Below, piece after piece: positions 32,797 through 40,338 of a stretch of 41,391 nt of DNA. The notes under the pieces are model-generated. The model had not been told where the DNA came from and ran no database searches. It was given only the letters and a program-made list of their open reading frames with translations. The stretch's first letter is position 1. The number at the start of each line of letters is the position of its first letter. This DNA is from a virus, in the IMG/VR virus record IMGVR_UViG_3300027972_000026, positions 1 to 41,391 of that record; one strand, given 5' to 3'. The position numbers and the translations under genes were made by a program.

Positions 32797-34047
32797 ATGG
32801 ATCTATTAATTCTAAACAATGCTTTTCAAAAAGTTGGAGTTATAGATGCTTTTGAATCTCTAATTTGGACTGATAGATATTTTGAGGCTGGAGATTTTGA
32901 ACTTGTAACGTCGCCAACTTCAAATATATTGTACATATTGTCTCAAGGTGTTTATGCGGCTATTGAAGACTCAGAACATCTTATGATAATTGAAGATACC
33001 CGTATTAAAACAGATCCTATTAATGGCAACAAGTTGATTGCAAAGGGCCGTTCTTTTGAATCAGTCCTTGATAGGCGGATTATATGGGATCCTGTTATTT
33101 TTGAAACAGAACCAATTCAGTATTCTATTTTTACTTTACTCAATGAAGCTGTGTTGGATCCTGTTAATCCCGCAAGAAAGATGAATAATCTAATATTCCA
33201 ATTTTCTACAGATCCAATAGTTCTTTCAATTCAAATATCTAACCAATATTGGGGACACAATTTGCTTAACGCTATAGTAGATCTATGTTTTTCTAATAAC
33301 ATTGGTTTGAAAATAGTTTTTGATGATGAAGGAACTGGCACAATTCAATTATATGCAGGGGTTGATAGATCTTATGATCAGGTTGAATATCCCTATGTAA
33401 TTTTTGGTCCAAATTTTGAAAATCTTAAAAATTCAGAATACATGTTGTCGACTAGACTATTTAAAACAACATCTTTAGTAGCCGGGGAAAAAGGAGTTGG
33501 TAACGCGCGAATATGTATTGAGGTCGACCCATCTCAAGGAACACGCCTAGATATTTCCAGACGAGAAATATTTGTAGATGCCCAAAATGTAACCTCGGTT
33601 GATCAAGATGGTTATCTAATAAGCGATGAAGAATACTTTGAGCATCTGTATCGAAGAGGACTTGAAGAGCTTTCTAAAAATATTGTTATTGAAACGTTTG
33701 CGAGCGAGGTTGATCCGAGTGGTCAATTTGTTTTTGGAAGGGATTTCTTTCTTGGAGATATCTTGCAAGTTGCCAACGAATATGGTTATGAAGGAAAATC
33801 TAGAGTTATAGAAGTTGTTCGTTGTCAAGATGGATCAGGGTTTAAAGTTTATCCTATATTTTGTATCGTGCCAGAGAGCAAAAATATTGATGAATTTGTT
33901 TTTCTTGATAAGGATTTAACAGTTTCATGTCCAAAGGATATTTATGAGAGTATTCTTTTAGGAAAGGAATTGGAGTATATTTACGGTGATTATGAAATTA
34001 TCGATTTCATCATATTTTCAGATTTATCAGCAAATGGCCGATTCTGA
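32797..34047 (+). CDS. Tail tip protein (ReqiPepy6 Gp37-like)
   Basis: The 416-residue protein opens with a beta region (VIDAFESLIWTDRYFEAGDFELVTSPT), then KLIAKGRSFESVLDRRIIWDP and the middle LLNAIVDLCFSNNIGLKIVFDDEGTGTIQLYAGVDRSY. This is the sequence pattern of siphovirus ReqiPepy6 Gp37-like proteins, which form the tail-tip hub and replace the larger Tal proteins of other phages. It begins two bases after Dit. No peptidase or lysozyme domain is appended, so cell-wall cutting must come from another protein if it occurs. Confidence 0.85.
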   Translation: MDLLILNNAFQKVGVIDAFESLIWTDRYFEAGDFELVTSPTSNILYILSQGVYAAIEDSEHLMIIEDTRIKTDPINGNKLIAKGRSFESVLDRRIIWDPVIFETEPIQYSIFTLLNEAVLDPVNPARKMNNLIFQFSTDPIVLSIQISNQYWGHNLLNAIVDLCFSNNIGLKIVFDDEGTGTIQLYAGVDRSYDQVEYPYVIFGPNFENLKNSEYMLSTRLFKTTSLVAGEKGVGNARICIEVDPSQGTRLDISRREIFVDAQNVTSVDQDGYLISDEEYFEHLYRRGLEELSKNIVIETFASEVDPSGQFVFGRDFFLGDILQVANEYGYEGKSRVIEVVRCQDGSGFKVYPIFCIVPESKNIDEFVFLDKDLTVSCPKDIYESILLGKELEYIYGDYEIIDFIIFSDLSANGRF

Positions 34048-34062
34048 AAGGGAGAGTAGTAG

Positions 34063-35289
34063 ATGACTGTAACATACGGATTTTACGATTCACTAAATGG
34101 CGATAGGGTTTATAATGCCATGCAATTTTCAAGTATGCTTGACGCAATTATTAGAGATGGTGTATTTCTCTCTATTGGTCAAGCATTTGCCGTTAGTCCC
34201 GGGACCGGGTTGCACGTGCAAGTAGGAACTGGAAGAGCCTGGTTTAATCATACCTGGACGTATAACGATTATGTTGTTATCCTCGATATAGATACGCCCC
34301 ATGCTCTACTGGATAGAATCGACACTGTGGTTTTGGAGACGAACTCAGAGCAAGCCACGAGAGCAAACAGTATTAAAGTTATTGTTGGCACACCTGCCTC
34401 GTCTCCAGTAGCACCAACTTTGACGCACACAGGAAGTGTTAATCAATATCCATTAGCTGATATTTTTGTAACTCATGCTGTTACAGGATTTGTCCCAGCG
34501 GATGTTACCAATCGGGTTGGCACCTCAGATTGTCCGTTTGTAACCGGCATTCTTGAGACTATAGATATTGATTTTATCTTTGCCCAATGGCAAGATGATT
34601 TTGAAACCTGGTTTACCTTCTTGCAAGATGAATTAGATTCTGGCCAAGCTGCGAATTTGCAGGCTCAAATCCTCGAGCATGATCATTCCGACCCTTTGCA
34701 AACCTTGATCCCAACTGGTGGTTTGATGGATGGAGCGGTGTCATTATTGAAACTTGCAGCTACATTACGGTTTCAAAAACTGTTTGAGTTTGCAGGAGAC
34801 GGAGTTAATCACCTAGATTGGTCATCAATTCCTGCGGATTTTACTCATTTATTATTAATATATAACGGACTTAGTTCGCGCATTACTTCGGGTTGGGATG
34901 ATTTTTGGCTACGAATAAATAATGACTCAGCTGCTAATTATTATACTGCCTGGTATCTAAATCAGGGTAATGTTCCAGCTATAACACAGTGGCAATGGGG
35001 TATTACTAACCCGCATGCAATGGGATTACATGGCGGAATACTGCCAGCTCAAAATGCGGAGTATCTTCCAAGTGGTTCTGGTATGGTATTATTTCCAAAT
35101 TATAAAGGGACAACACTATATAAAACCGCAATCCATTTTTCATCTTGGTTTGGAACTTACACGTATGGTTTTGGAATAGCTAATAGTTACTGGGCTAATA
35201 CTGCTGCTATTAATCGTCTTACTAGCAATATGTCTTCGACATATAAGCCGCGTACTGGGAGTTTATTTAGCCTTTATGGGTTTAATTAG
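34063..35289 (+). CDS. Baseplate/receptor-binding protein
   Basis: The 408-residue protein has an N-terminal half (YGFYDSLNGDRVYNAMQFSSMLDAIIRDGVF, GRAWFNHTWTYND, DRIDTVVLETNSEQATR) that matches the baseplate-upper-protein family following Gp37-like genes. A short coiled linker contains FIFAQWQDDFETWFTFLQDEL. Residues about 225-408 form a beta-rich head (FEFAGDGVNHLDWSSIPADFTHLLLIYNGL to the end FSLYGFN). That head is the best candidate in the tail for host recognition. AAAGGGAGAG precedes the ATG. Confidence 0.8.
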   Translation: MTVTYGFYDSLNGDRVYNAMQFSSMLDAIIRDGVFLSIGQAFAVSPGTGLHVQVGTGRAWFNHTWTYNDYVVILDIDTPHALLDRIDTVVLETNSEQATRANSIKVIVGTPASSPVAPTLTHTGSVNQYPLADIFVTHAVTGFVPADVTNRVGTSDCPFVTGILETIDIDFIFAQWQDDFETWFTFLQDELDSGQAANLQAQILEHDHSDPLQTLIPTGGLMDGAVSLLKLAATLRFQKLFEFAGDGVNHLDWSSIPADFTHLLLIYNGLSSRITSGWDDFWLRINNDSAANYYTAWYLNQGNVPAITQWQWGITNPHAMGLHGGILPAQNAEYLPSGSGMVLFPNYKGTTLYKTAIHFSSWFGTYTYGFGIANSYWANTAAINRLTSNMSSTYKPRTGSLFSLYGFN

Positions 35290-35298
35290 GAGATAATT

Positions 35299-35613
35299 AT
35301 GTTCCCAGTTATCTATATCCCATTATGGTTTAATATTGTCCTATTTATATTGGGACTTATAGTAATAAGTGTTAGTTTCTATCTTTTAGTTTCTAAGGAC
35401 TATCCTTGGTTTGTTACCTTACCCATTTTTGTTTACGGATTACATTTTTCAACGTTCTATGGTTTCGTGACCTTTTCCCAACTAACAAACCACGTATTAA
35501 ATAGTGAATACATGACGCTTTGGAGTGCGGTACTTAGATTTCAAGGCATAACAACGTTCCTGGCAATGCTATTTATCGTATACTTTACTTGTGGGAAGAA
35601 GGCTAATGAGTGA
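35299..35613 (+). CDS. Integral membrane protein, 104 aa
   Basis: Three or four hydrophobic helices are evident: IPLWFNIVLFILGLIVISVSF, WFVTLPIFVYGLHF, and FQGITTFLAMLFIVYFT, with little polar sequence. It follows the receptor-binding gene by nine bases (AGGAGATAA) and overlaps the next gene by eight bases. Location after the tail genes and the all-membrane build fit a lysis-cassette or holin-associated protein, but no family is recognised. Confidence 0.65.
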   Translation: MFPVIYIPLWFNIVLFILGLIVISVSFYLLVSKDYPWFVTLPIFVYGLHFSTFYGFVTFSQLTNHVLNSEYMTLWSAVLRFQGITTFLAMLFIVYFTCGKKANE

Positions 35614-36001
35614 TGCAAATTTTAATCCTATAGAAGTTTTATTGATAATTATTGTTCCTTCACTTATCGCGGGAGTTCCAGCTATAATTTCTTCGGTGGG
35701 GGCATGGAAGGACAAGCGCAAAAGAACGGCTGAAGCGCTCGCTGATGAATCAACAGCTGCCGAAAAGGTATCAAACGCCTGGGAAAAAATCGCTGAAGAT
35801 TTGCAAAAAAGACTTGATAAAGTGGACGAAAGACAAAATAGATCAGATGAAGAACAAAAAAAGTTGAATGCTAGATTAACTCGTCAAAGAAGGCGTATTA
35901 CCTATCTCGAAGATGGAGTTCAGATTTTAATTAGGCAACTTAGGGGCTTGGGGGTTGAACCTAATTTTATTCTAAAGGAAGAACCTGATGAGGGGGAATG
36001 A
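35606..36001 (+). CDS. Membrane-anchored coiled-coil protein, 131 aa
   Basis: ATG 35606 lies inside the end of the preceding gene. One N-terminal membrane helix (VLLIIIVPSLIAGVPAIISSV) is followed by a long charged coiled coil (residues about 35-110) with a Glu-rich end. The topology resembles small phage membrane proteins near holins (holin-accessory or hemolysin XhlA-like). The next gene has the same topology with different sequence, so the two may pair. No enzymatic motif is present. Confidence 0.65.
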   Translation: MSDANFNPIEVLLIIIVPSLIAGVPAIISSVGAWKDKRKRTAEALADESTAAEKVSNAWEKIAEDLQKRLDKVDERQNRSDEEQKKLNARLTRQRRRITYLEDGVQILIRQLRGLGVEPNFILKEEPDEGE

Positions 36002-36004
36002 GAG

Positions 36005-36577
36005 ATGGAAACCGTTTTTGAAGAACCCACTGTCATTATTGCTCTATTCGTTCTAATTAGTGCGGTTGTATCAGTTGTATCACCTCTAATCTTAAGTAAG
36101 ATGCAAGCAAGTCAGCGACACGATGAGAAAGAAGAAGACTGGAAGCGACAAGATCAAGTTGCAGAAAAGGCAGCTGAAGCGGCAGCTCTTTTAAAAGAGT
36201 TCAATGAAAATGCCATTACAGCAAGTAAAAAGACTGACGAATCAAATGGACTTATTCACAGTCAATTAACGGTAATCCATGCCTTGGTTAACTCCTCTCT
36301 CACTGCCCAGATACAGGCAACCTTAGACTCGACAAAAAGAGAACTTATTCTCATGCAAGAAGTTGTAGATATGAAGGAGGGTTCTGGAAAACAAGTTTTA
36401 GGGGTTGCCAGGCGTGCAATGGAACTTACTGAGTTGAAAATTTCAGAATTAGAAGGTCAATTAAAAGCTCGCTTAGCTCAGGTTAATAGTGTTTCAAATA
36501 GTCAGCCCATTCCGGAACCCACGAAGGAGCAAATAAAAAGCGAAAAAGATAGCATGCAAAAGTTGACTGATAAATAA
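36005..36577 (+). CDS. Membrane-anchored coiled-coil protein, 190 aa
   Basis: An N-terminal membrane helix (VIIALFVLISAVVSVVSPLIL) is followed by an Ala/Glu/Lys-rich coiled coil (EEDWKRQDQVAEKAAEAAALL) and a second helical stretch (MKEGSGKQVLGVARRAMELTELK), with a Pro/Lys-rich tail. It parallels the gene before it, starting four bases after its stop. Similar anchors with coiled coils are frequent beside phage holins; role unknown. Confidence 0.65.
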   Translation: METVFEEPTVIIALFVLISAVVSVVSPLILSKMQASQRHDEKEEDWKRQDQVAEKAAEAAALLKEFNENAITASKKTDESNGLIHSQLTVIHALVNSSLTAQIQATLDSTKRELILMQEVVDMKEGSGKQVLGVARRAMELTELKISELEGQLKARLAQVNSVSNSQPIPEPTKEQIKSEKDSMQKLTDK

Positions 36578-36619
36578 GATATATTCCTAACTATTGAAAA
36601 CTGATAAGGAGAATAAGAA

Positions 36620-37099
36620 ATGTTGTCAGATAAGGTTTATAATGTTCTAAAAATTGTAGCTCAGTACGTACTTCCTGCTACGGCGTCCTTATATTTTGGT
36701 TTGTCCAAGATTTGGAATTTGCCCTATCCAGAACAAGTTGTAGGTAGCATTATGGCAGTTGATACCTTTCTGGGCGCCATTTTGGGCATAAGTCTTGTTC
36801 AATATAATAAACTAACCCAAGCTAATTCCTATTCCCAGCAGTCTATGCCTGGCTTAGAAGTGTCCAAACCAAGAACTATATTTAGTATGTCCTCAACTAC
36901 TTACGATGTCTTCTACTGGATTTCCCAGGTAGTACTTCCTGCCACTGCGACTTTATATTTTGCATTGGCTCTATTCTGGCAGTTGCCATATCCAGAAGAA
37001 ATTGTGGCTACTATCGCTGTGGTTAATACTTTCGTGGGCGTATTTCTTGGCATTAGCACGAATCAATATAATAAGCTTACAGAGGAAACTGCAGCCTAA
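36620..37099 (+). CDS. Tandemly duplicated r1t-type holin
   Basis: The 159-residue protein has residues 1-67 and 90-156 as two copies of one holin unit. Copy 1: VYNVLKIVAQYVLPATASLY, LPYPEQVVGSIMAVDTFLG, and GISLVQYNKL. Copy 2: TYDVFYWISQVVLPATATLY, LPYPEEIVATIAVVNTFVG, and GISTNQYNKL. Each has two membrane helices, so the chain would have four. The r1t/phage-holin family is usually a single unit of about 65-80 residues. Holins permeabilise the cytoplasmic membrane at a set time to start lysis. A tail of coil linker (SYSQQSMPGLEVSKPRT) joins the copies. No endolysin is found beside it. Confidence 0.85.
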   Translation: MLSDKVYNVLKIVAQYVLPATASLYFGLSKIWNLPYPEQVVGSIMAVDTFLGAILGISLVQYNKLTQANSYSQQSMPGLEVSKPRTIFSMSSTTYDVFYWISQVVLPATATLYFALALFWQLPYPEEIVATIAVVNTFVGVFLGISTNQYNKLTEETAA

Positions 37100-37108
37100 T
37101 ACTCCTTT

Positions 37109-37134
37109 CTCGCAGAGAAAACATGCTCTATAAT
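37109..37134 (+). promoter_or_regulatory. Phage promoter motif P1
   Basis: CTCGCA at 37109, ACATG at 37121 and TATAAT at 37129 have the same spacing as four other copies. The -10 ends 30 bases before the next ATG. No TTGACA-like -35 is present. Confidence 0.8.
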
Positions 37135-37164
37135 GAAGAAAAAAACTCTTGAAAGGAGATTAAA

Positions 37165-37470
37165 ATGGACGAAAGATTAGAGGAACTAATCAGTGGCGTT
37201 TATGAGTTTATGAAGGAACATAAGCCCGATACCGATGAGTACGCGAAAAGCTTACGCAATTTGAAAGAACTTTATGGATTGAGGAAAGTTGAAACTGAGC
37301 CAGTTGAAGAAGAAGGCAAAGTTAGGATGGATCCTCAAATTATAAACATTCTTGGAATAATTGTGCCAGCGGTGACAAGTATTCTGGGTATTGGAATGAT
37401 TATCCATCATGAACAATTGAACGTGATTACGACGAAAGCACTAGGATTCGTCACGAGAGGTCGCCTGTAG
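37165..37470 (+). CDS. Single-helix membrane protein, 101 aa
   Basis: A charged helical N-terminal half (LEELISGVYEFMKEHKPDTD, then LKELYGLRK) and a Glu-rich linker lead to one hydrophobic helix (IINILGIIVPAVTSILGIGMII) and a short basic end. It has its own promoter (P1), AAAGGAGA and terminator, so it is a free-standing unit. Small proteins of this build are common after phage holins, but no function is known. Confidence 0.7.
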   Translation: MDERLEELISGVYEFMKEHKPDTDEYAKSLRNLKELYGLRKVETEPVEEEGKVRMDPQIINILGIIVPAVTSILGIGMIIHHEQLNVITTKALGFVTRGRL

Positions 37471-37479
37471 AGGTTTTTT

Positions 37480-37520
37480 AAAAAGGTGGGAGTCCAAAAC
37501 ATGGATTCCCCCTTTTTCTC
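37480..37520 (+). terminator. Rho-independent terminator T1
   Basis: Arms 37481-37495 and 37503-37517 pair over 15 positions with one mismatch and one G-U, then TTTTT continues to TCTCCTTT. Confidence 0.85.
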
Positions 37521-37530
37521 CTTTAAAAAT

Positions 37531-37556
37531 CTCGTAATAATTACATGGGCTATTAT
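37531..37556 (+). promoter_or_regulatory. Phage promoter motif P2
   Basis: CTCGTA at 37531, ACATG at 37543 and TATTAT at 37551 match the shared spacing. It is the weakest copy at the -10. The next ATG starts 33 bases after the -10. Confidence 0.7.
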
Positions 37557-37588
37557 AGAATAAACCATATTCAGACAAGGAGATTAAA

Positions 37589-37777
37589 ATGTTTAATAAA
37601 CTGTTTTGGGCACTTGCTAGAAGAAGGGCTAAGCGTATCGCTGTTGCGTTGATGATTGATAATAATTATCAATGCACTAGGGAGGACGTAAAGTCGATCA
37701 TCGGTGCATGCTACATAACACGTTGGACAGACGAGAAAATCAAGGAGATGGTTTTGAATGTTGGAGGAGCCTCATAG
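37589..37777 (+). CDS. Small basic protein, 62 aa
   Basis: A basic, helical N-terminus (ALARRRAKRIAVALMIDNNYQCT) is followed by EDVKSIIGACYITRWTDEKIKEMV. It has no clear membrane helix and no recognised family. Its spacing of Cys, Arg/Trp and helices could suit nucleic-acid or protein binding; this is speculative. P2 and GGAGA precede it and its last codons lie inside terminator T2. Confidence 0.65.
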   Translation: MFNKLFWALARRRAKRIAVALMIDNNYQCTREDVKSIIGACYITRWTDEKIKEMVLNVGGAS

Positions 37778-37792
37778 GCTCCTTCTTTTTTT
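37765..37792 (+). terminator. Rho-independent terminator T2
   Basis: AGGAGCCT (37765-37772) pairs with AGGCTCCT (37776-37783), three-base loop, followed by TCTTTTTTTT. It overlaps the stop codon of the gene at 37589. Confidence 0.9.
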
Positions 37793-37795
37793 CTC

Positions 37796-37821
37796 CTCGC
37801 ATAAATTACATATGTTATAAT
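37796..37821 (+). promoter_or_regulatory. Phage promoter motif P3
   Basis: CTCGCA at 37796, ACATATG at 37808 and TATAAT at 37816 match the shared spacing. The next ATG starts 32 bases after the -10. Confidence 0.85.
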
Positions 37822-37852
37822 GAGATATTAAATTTCAAAAAGGAGAACTGAG

Positions 37853-38107
37853 ATGAAATACCAATCGATGTACACAAACACCGGAAACGCTAGAGCAGTT
37901 GCTGGGCTTATTGTTGTTACGTTTGTCACGACTGCTGTCATGATCTATACTCCCCAAATTTGCGAGGGAATTGTAAAACTTGCAAAGATGGGGAAAGAGA
38001 AGGCAGACGTCCTGATAAATGGACAGAAAAAAGTTCCAGTAGTTGAGCATGTGGTGGATGGTTACGTATACACTGACGGGAAGCGATATTGGTTCGGAAA
38101 GAAATAA
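37853..38107 (+). CDS. Single-helix membrane protein, 84 aa
   Basis: One hydrophobic helix (AVAGLIVVTFVTTAVMIYTP) is followed by a polar domain ending HVVDGYVYTDGKRYWFGKK. No family is recognised. P3, AAAAGGAGA and terminator T3 make it a self-contained unit. Orientation probably puts the C-terminal part outside or in the cytoplasm; it cannot be told from sequence. Confidence 0.7.
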   Translation: MKYQSMYTNTGNARAVAGLIVVTFVTTAVMIYTPQICEGIVKLAKMGKEKADVLINGQKKVPVVEHVVDGYVYTDGKRYWFGKK

Positions 38108-38114
38108 CTCAAAA

Positions 38115-38143
38115 GGAGGAAGCCGCAAGGCTTCTTCTTTTTC
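38115..38143 (+). terminator. Rho-independent terminator T3
   Basis: GAAGCC (38119-38124) pairs with GGCTTC (38129-38134) around a GCAA tetraloop, extended outward by several more pairs, then a T-rich run. Confidence 0.9.
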
Positions 38144-38196
38144 CTTTTCAAAAAATACCCCGAGGGACAATTCGACAAAACTAAAGGAGAACGACT

Positions 38197-38403
38197 ATGA
38201 TATTCGCTTGGATATTTCTTATAGCAATGATAGTGATAAACTTAGCCAGTAATTGGCTAGCATGGGGCGATCAAGCCATGCAAGGTTTTTTCCAATTCTT
38301 CAGTCTGCTGGCCGTTGCCTTGGTCTCATTTGGGCTGGGAATGGGCTATAGGGCTGAGAAAGAAGAGGATTATCATCGTCCGCCAACAATTAGACGCAAA
38401 TAA
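38197..38403 (+). CDS. Two-helix membrane protein, 68 aa
   Basis: Helices IFAWIFLIAMIVINLAS and FFQFFSLLAVALVSFGLGMG are joined by a short polar loop, with a basic tail (HRPPTIRRK). AAAGGAGA precedes the ATG. Unlike its neighbours it has no copy of the shared promoter, so it probably depends on read-through of T3 or on a promoter I cannot see. Confidence 0.65.
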   Translation: MIFAWIFLIAMIVINLASNWLAWGDQAMQGFFQFFSLLAVALVSFGLGMGYRAEKEEDYHRPPTIRRK

Positions 38404-38413
38404 GTTCCCGGTT

Positions 38414-38439
38414 CTCGCAGAATAAACATGTGTTATAAT
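38414..38439 (+). promoter_or_regulatory. Phage promoter motif P4
   Basis: CTCGCA at 38414, ACATG at 38426 and TATAAT at 38434 match the shared spacing. Its leader to the ATG at 38503 is longer (63 bases) and contains an 11-base direct repeat (38441-38451 and 38460-38470). Confidence 0.85.
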
Positions 38440-38502
38440 AGAATACTATGTGTATGTTTGAATACTATGTATTATATTTTTTCAATTCTTGAAAGGAGAA
38501 AA

Positions 38503-39276
38503 ATGTCAGTTCAAACGATTCTTAAGACGATAGTGCGCGGTTTGGAGAAAGAAAGTCCAGCCATATTAACTGGGCTTGGGATTACTGGGATTGCGACGAC
38601 CGTCATATTAGCGGTTAAAGCAACCCCAAAAGCTTTGTATATTCTTCAGGAGGAAGAATCAGCAAGATATGCAGACGAGTCGAGACGAGAACCAATAAGC
38701 AAGTTAGATATACTTAAGCTCACTTGGAGATGCTATATTCCAGCTGCTCTAGTGGGCATTGGGACTGCTGGGTGTTTTGTTGGTGCCCATTCTATTAATT
38801 TAAGGCGTAATGCTGTGTTAGCGGGTCTATATACCGTGTCCACAGAAGCCTTAAAGGAGTATCAGGAAAAAATCATCGAGACAATCGGGCAGAATAAAGA
38901 AAATAAAATTCGTGAAGCGATTGCTGAGGATCACTTAAAAGAGAATCCAATTTCGAAAAATCAAGTCCTTGTAACTGGGAGAGGAAAGGTTCTTTTTTAC
39001 GATTCATGGAGTGGAAGATATTTTGAATCGGATATGGAAACGGTTAGAAAGATCCAAAATGACCTAAATCACGAACTCTTATCGGGTCAAGAAGCTTATT
39101 TTCCATTAAATTCCTTCTATCAGGATTTAGGAATTCCAGGAATAAAATCTGGCGAAGATATTGGTTGGTCATTCGACGAAGGGATGCTTGATCTTAAATT
39201 CACAACCAAAATCGCGGACAATGGGATTCCATGTATCGTTATAGAATATAAGATTCAACCCAAATTTTTCAAATAA
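38503..39276 (+). CDS. DUF6353 family phage membrane protein
   Basis: The 257-residue protein starts at ATG 38503, taken because AAAGGAG precedes it; an in-frame ATG at 38428 lies inside the promoter. The sequence follows the DUF6353 pattern: KESPAILTGLGITGIATTVILAVKATPKAL (membrane helix 1), KLDILKLTWRCYIPAALVGIGTAGC (helix 2), INLRRNAVLAGLYTVSTEALKEYQEK, PISKNQVLVTGRGKVLFYDSWSGRYFESD, and a C-terminal domain ending FTTKIADNGIPCIVIEYKI. The family is found in phages of Firmicutes and relatives; function is unknown. The soluble domain presumably lies in the cytoplasm. Confidence 0.85.
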   Translation: MSVQTILKTIVRGLEKESPAILTGLGITGIATTVILAVKATPKALYILQEEESARYADESRREPISKLDILKLTWRCYIPAALVGIGTAGCFVGAHSINLRRNAVLAGLYTVSTEALKEYQEKIIETIGQNKENKIREAIAEDHLKENPISKNQVLVTGRGKVLFYDSWSGRYFESDMETVRKIQNDLNHELLSGQEAYFPLNSFYQDLGIPGIKSGEDIGWSFDEGMLDLKFTTKIADNGIPCIVIEYKIQPKFFK

Positions 39277-39279
39277 GTG

Positions 39280-39305
39280 CTCGCATAAATTACATGCCTT
39301 ATAAT
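39280..39305 (+). promoter_or_regulatory. Phage promoter motif P5
   Basis: CTCGCA at 39280, ACATG at 39292 and TATAAT at 39300 match the shared spacing. It begins four bases after the DUF6353 stop; the next ATG starts 31 bases after the -10. Confidence 0.85.
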
Positions 39306-39335
39306 GAGGTAAAATTCGAAAAAAGGAGAAATGAC

Positions 39336-39524
39336 ATGTTGAACAAATTTGCAAGTCAGATGAGCCCTCAGGCGATTCGCAATGTAAAGATTGCGGCCGT
39401 TGTTGTAGGGGCCGTTGCCGGCGTAATGGTAGTCGGCGTGGTCCTCTATAAGGCAGGCGTAATCGGTACCAATCCGGAACTGCTTGAGGAGATCGTCGAG
39501 ACAGCAGCTGCGTCAGCTGCATAG
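39336..39524 (+). CDS. Single-helix membrane protein, 62 aa
   Basis: A short amphipathic start (FASQMSPQAIRNVK) is followed by one helix (IAAVVVGAVAGVMVVGVVLY), then an acidic/Ala-rich tail (LLEEIVETAAASAA). ATG 39336 was chosen over an upstream in-frame ATG that falls in the promoter. P5 and a terminator flank it. Codons are more G/C-rich than in neighbouring genes. No family is recognised. Confidence 0.7.
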   Translation: MLNKFASQMSPQAIRNVKIAAVVVGAVAGVMVVGVVLYKAGVIGTNPELLEEIVETAAASAA

Positions 39525-39543
39525 ATCTCGGAAATTACCGGCT

Positions 39544-39583
39544 GAATAAGCATCATGGAAACATGGTGCTTATTCTTTTCTTT
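39544..39583 (+). terminator. Rho-independent terminator T4
   Basis: A 14-bp stem (39544-39557 with 39562-39575, one non-Watson-Crick pair) closes a GAAA tetraloop and is followed by TTTTCTTT. Confidence 0.9.
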
Positions 39584-39607
39584 ATTAACTTCACTAAGGC
39601 GGGAATT

Positions 39608-39751
39608 ATGAAGACCGATTTCAAAAGAGGTTTTGGTTGGATAATTTTACAGGTGTTCTTTATCGCTGGTTTGGTGGTATCTTGTCTATTTTTGAATGGA
39701 TTTTTCTCATCGCCAGCCTGGTCCTCTATACAATCATCATTGCTCCATTGA
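39608..39751 (+). CDS. Small membrane protein, 47 aa
   Basis: A short basic start (MKTDFKRGFG) is followed by one hydrophobic helix (WIILQVFFIAGLVVSCLFLNGFF) and a polar tail. AAGGCGGG precedes the ATG at a workable distance. It lies after T4, so an unseen promoter or read-through is needed. It is short, so the call is moderate. Confidence 0.5.
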   Translation: MKTDFKRGFGWIILQVFFIAGLVVSCLFLNGFFSSPAWSSIQSSLLH

Positions 39752-39804
39752 TATTTTTGGATTGGGTACTGGAATGAACAAGGTTAAGGAGGATAAGATA
39801 ATCT

Positions 39805-40008
39805 ATGACCCATCTCTACCGTATCTCGTACGAGGCGTCTAGCGCAGGTAATCGATCTGTTCGCTCTAAGAACCAGCTGGGCGATGATCTCTATCAGGCG
39901 ATTGATCGCATTACTAAACAAATCAAGCGCGTAAACCCTCATGCCACAATCTATATTAAAAGATCTCAAGTATTCAATCGTAACACCCAGGAATGGGATA
40001 GGATATAA
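39805..40008 (+). CDS. Small hypothetical protein, 67 aa
   Basis: AAGGAGG precedes the ATG. The sequence alternates a beta start (HLYRISYEA), a helix (DDLYQAIDRITKQIKRV) and a beta end (ATIYIKRSQVFN), consistent with a small alpha/beta protein. No family recognised. It ends four bases before the next gene and may be cotranscribed with it. Confidence 0.6.
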   Translation: MTHLYRISYEASSAGNRSVRSKNQLGDDLYQAIDRITKQIKRVNPHATIYIKRSQVFNRNTQEWDRI

Positions 40009-40012
40009 CTTT

Positions 40013-40330
40013 ATGGCATCAAAGGTAACAAACTACGACGTGGGCGAGTTTCTCAAGTCTGAGGGCTTTGGGGTGGCTTCTAGGCCGTTTGAACAGGCAG
40101 TCCAAGGAAATACAGTATTGATCTTGGCTCCTACAGCCGCTGCTGCCGATGCGTGCCAGAGAAGCTATTACAAGAAATTGGGTGATACTCAGATCGGCTT
40201 CAAAGCCAAAAAATGGAGAATCGATTTCGACAGTGGAGGTCGATTAGAAATCTTTACCCCATCTGTTAATATTAATATTTTTAACAGATTGGATAGAGAG
40301 AAAACGTTCTACTATCTGTATAGGGAGTAA
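40013..40330 (+). CDS. Hypothetical protein, 105 aa
   Basis: ATG 40013 was chosen since it follows the preceding stop and has an AGGATA-like site; the open frame also extends upstream to 39941 over the previous gene. Segments EFLKSEGFGVASRPFEQAV, LILAPTAAAADACQRSYYKK and KWRIDFDSGGRLEIFTP suggest a compact alpha/beta fold without membrane segments. No function is recognised. Confidence 0.55.
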   Translation: MASKVTNYDVGEFLKSEGFGVASRPFEQAVQGNTVLILAPTAAAADACQRSYYKKLGDTQIGFKAKKWRIDFDSGGRLEIFTPSVNINIFNRLDREKTFYYLYRE

Positions 40331-40338
40331 GGAGAAAA

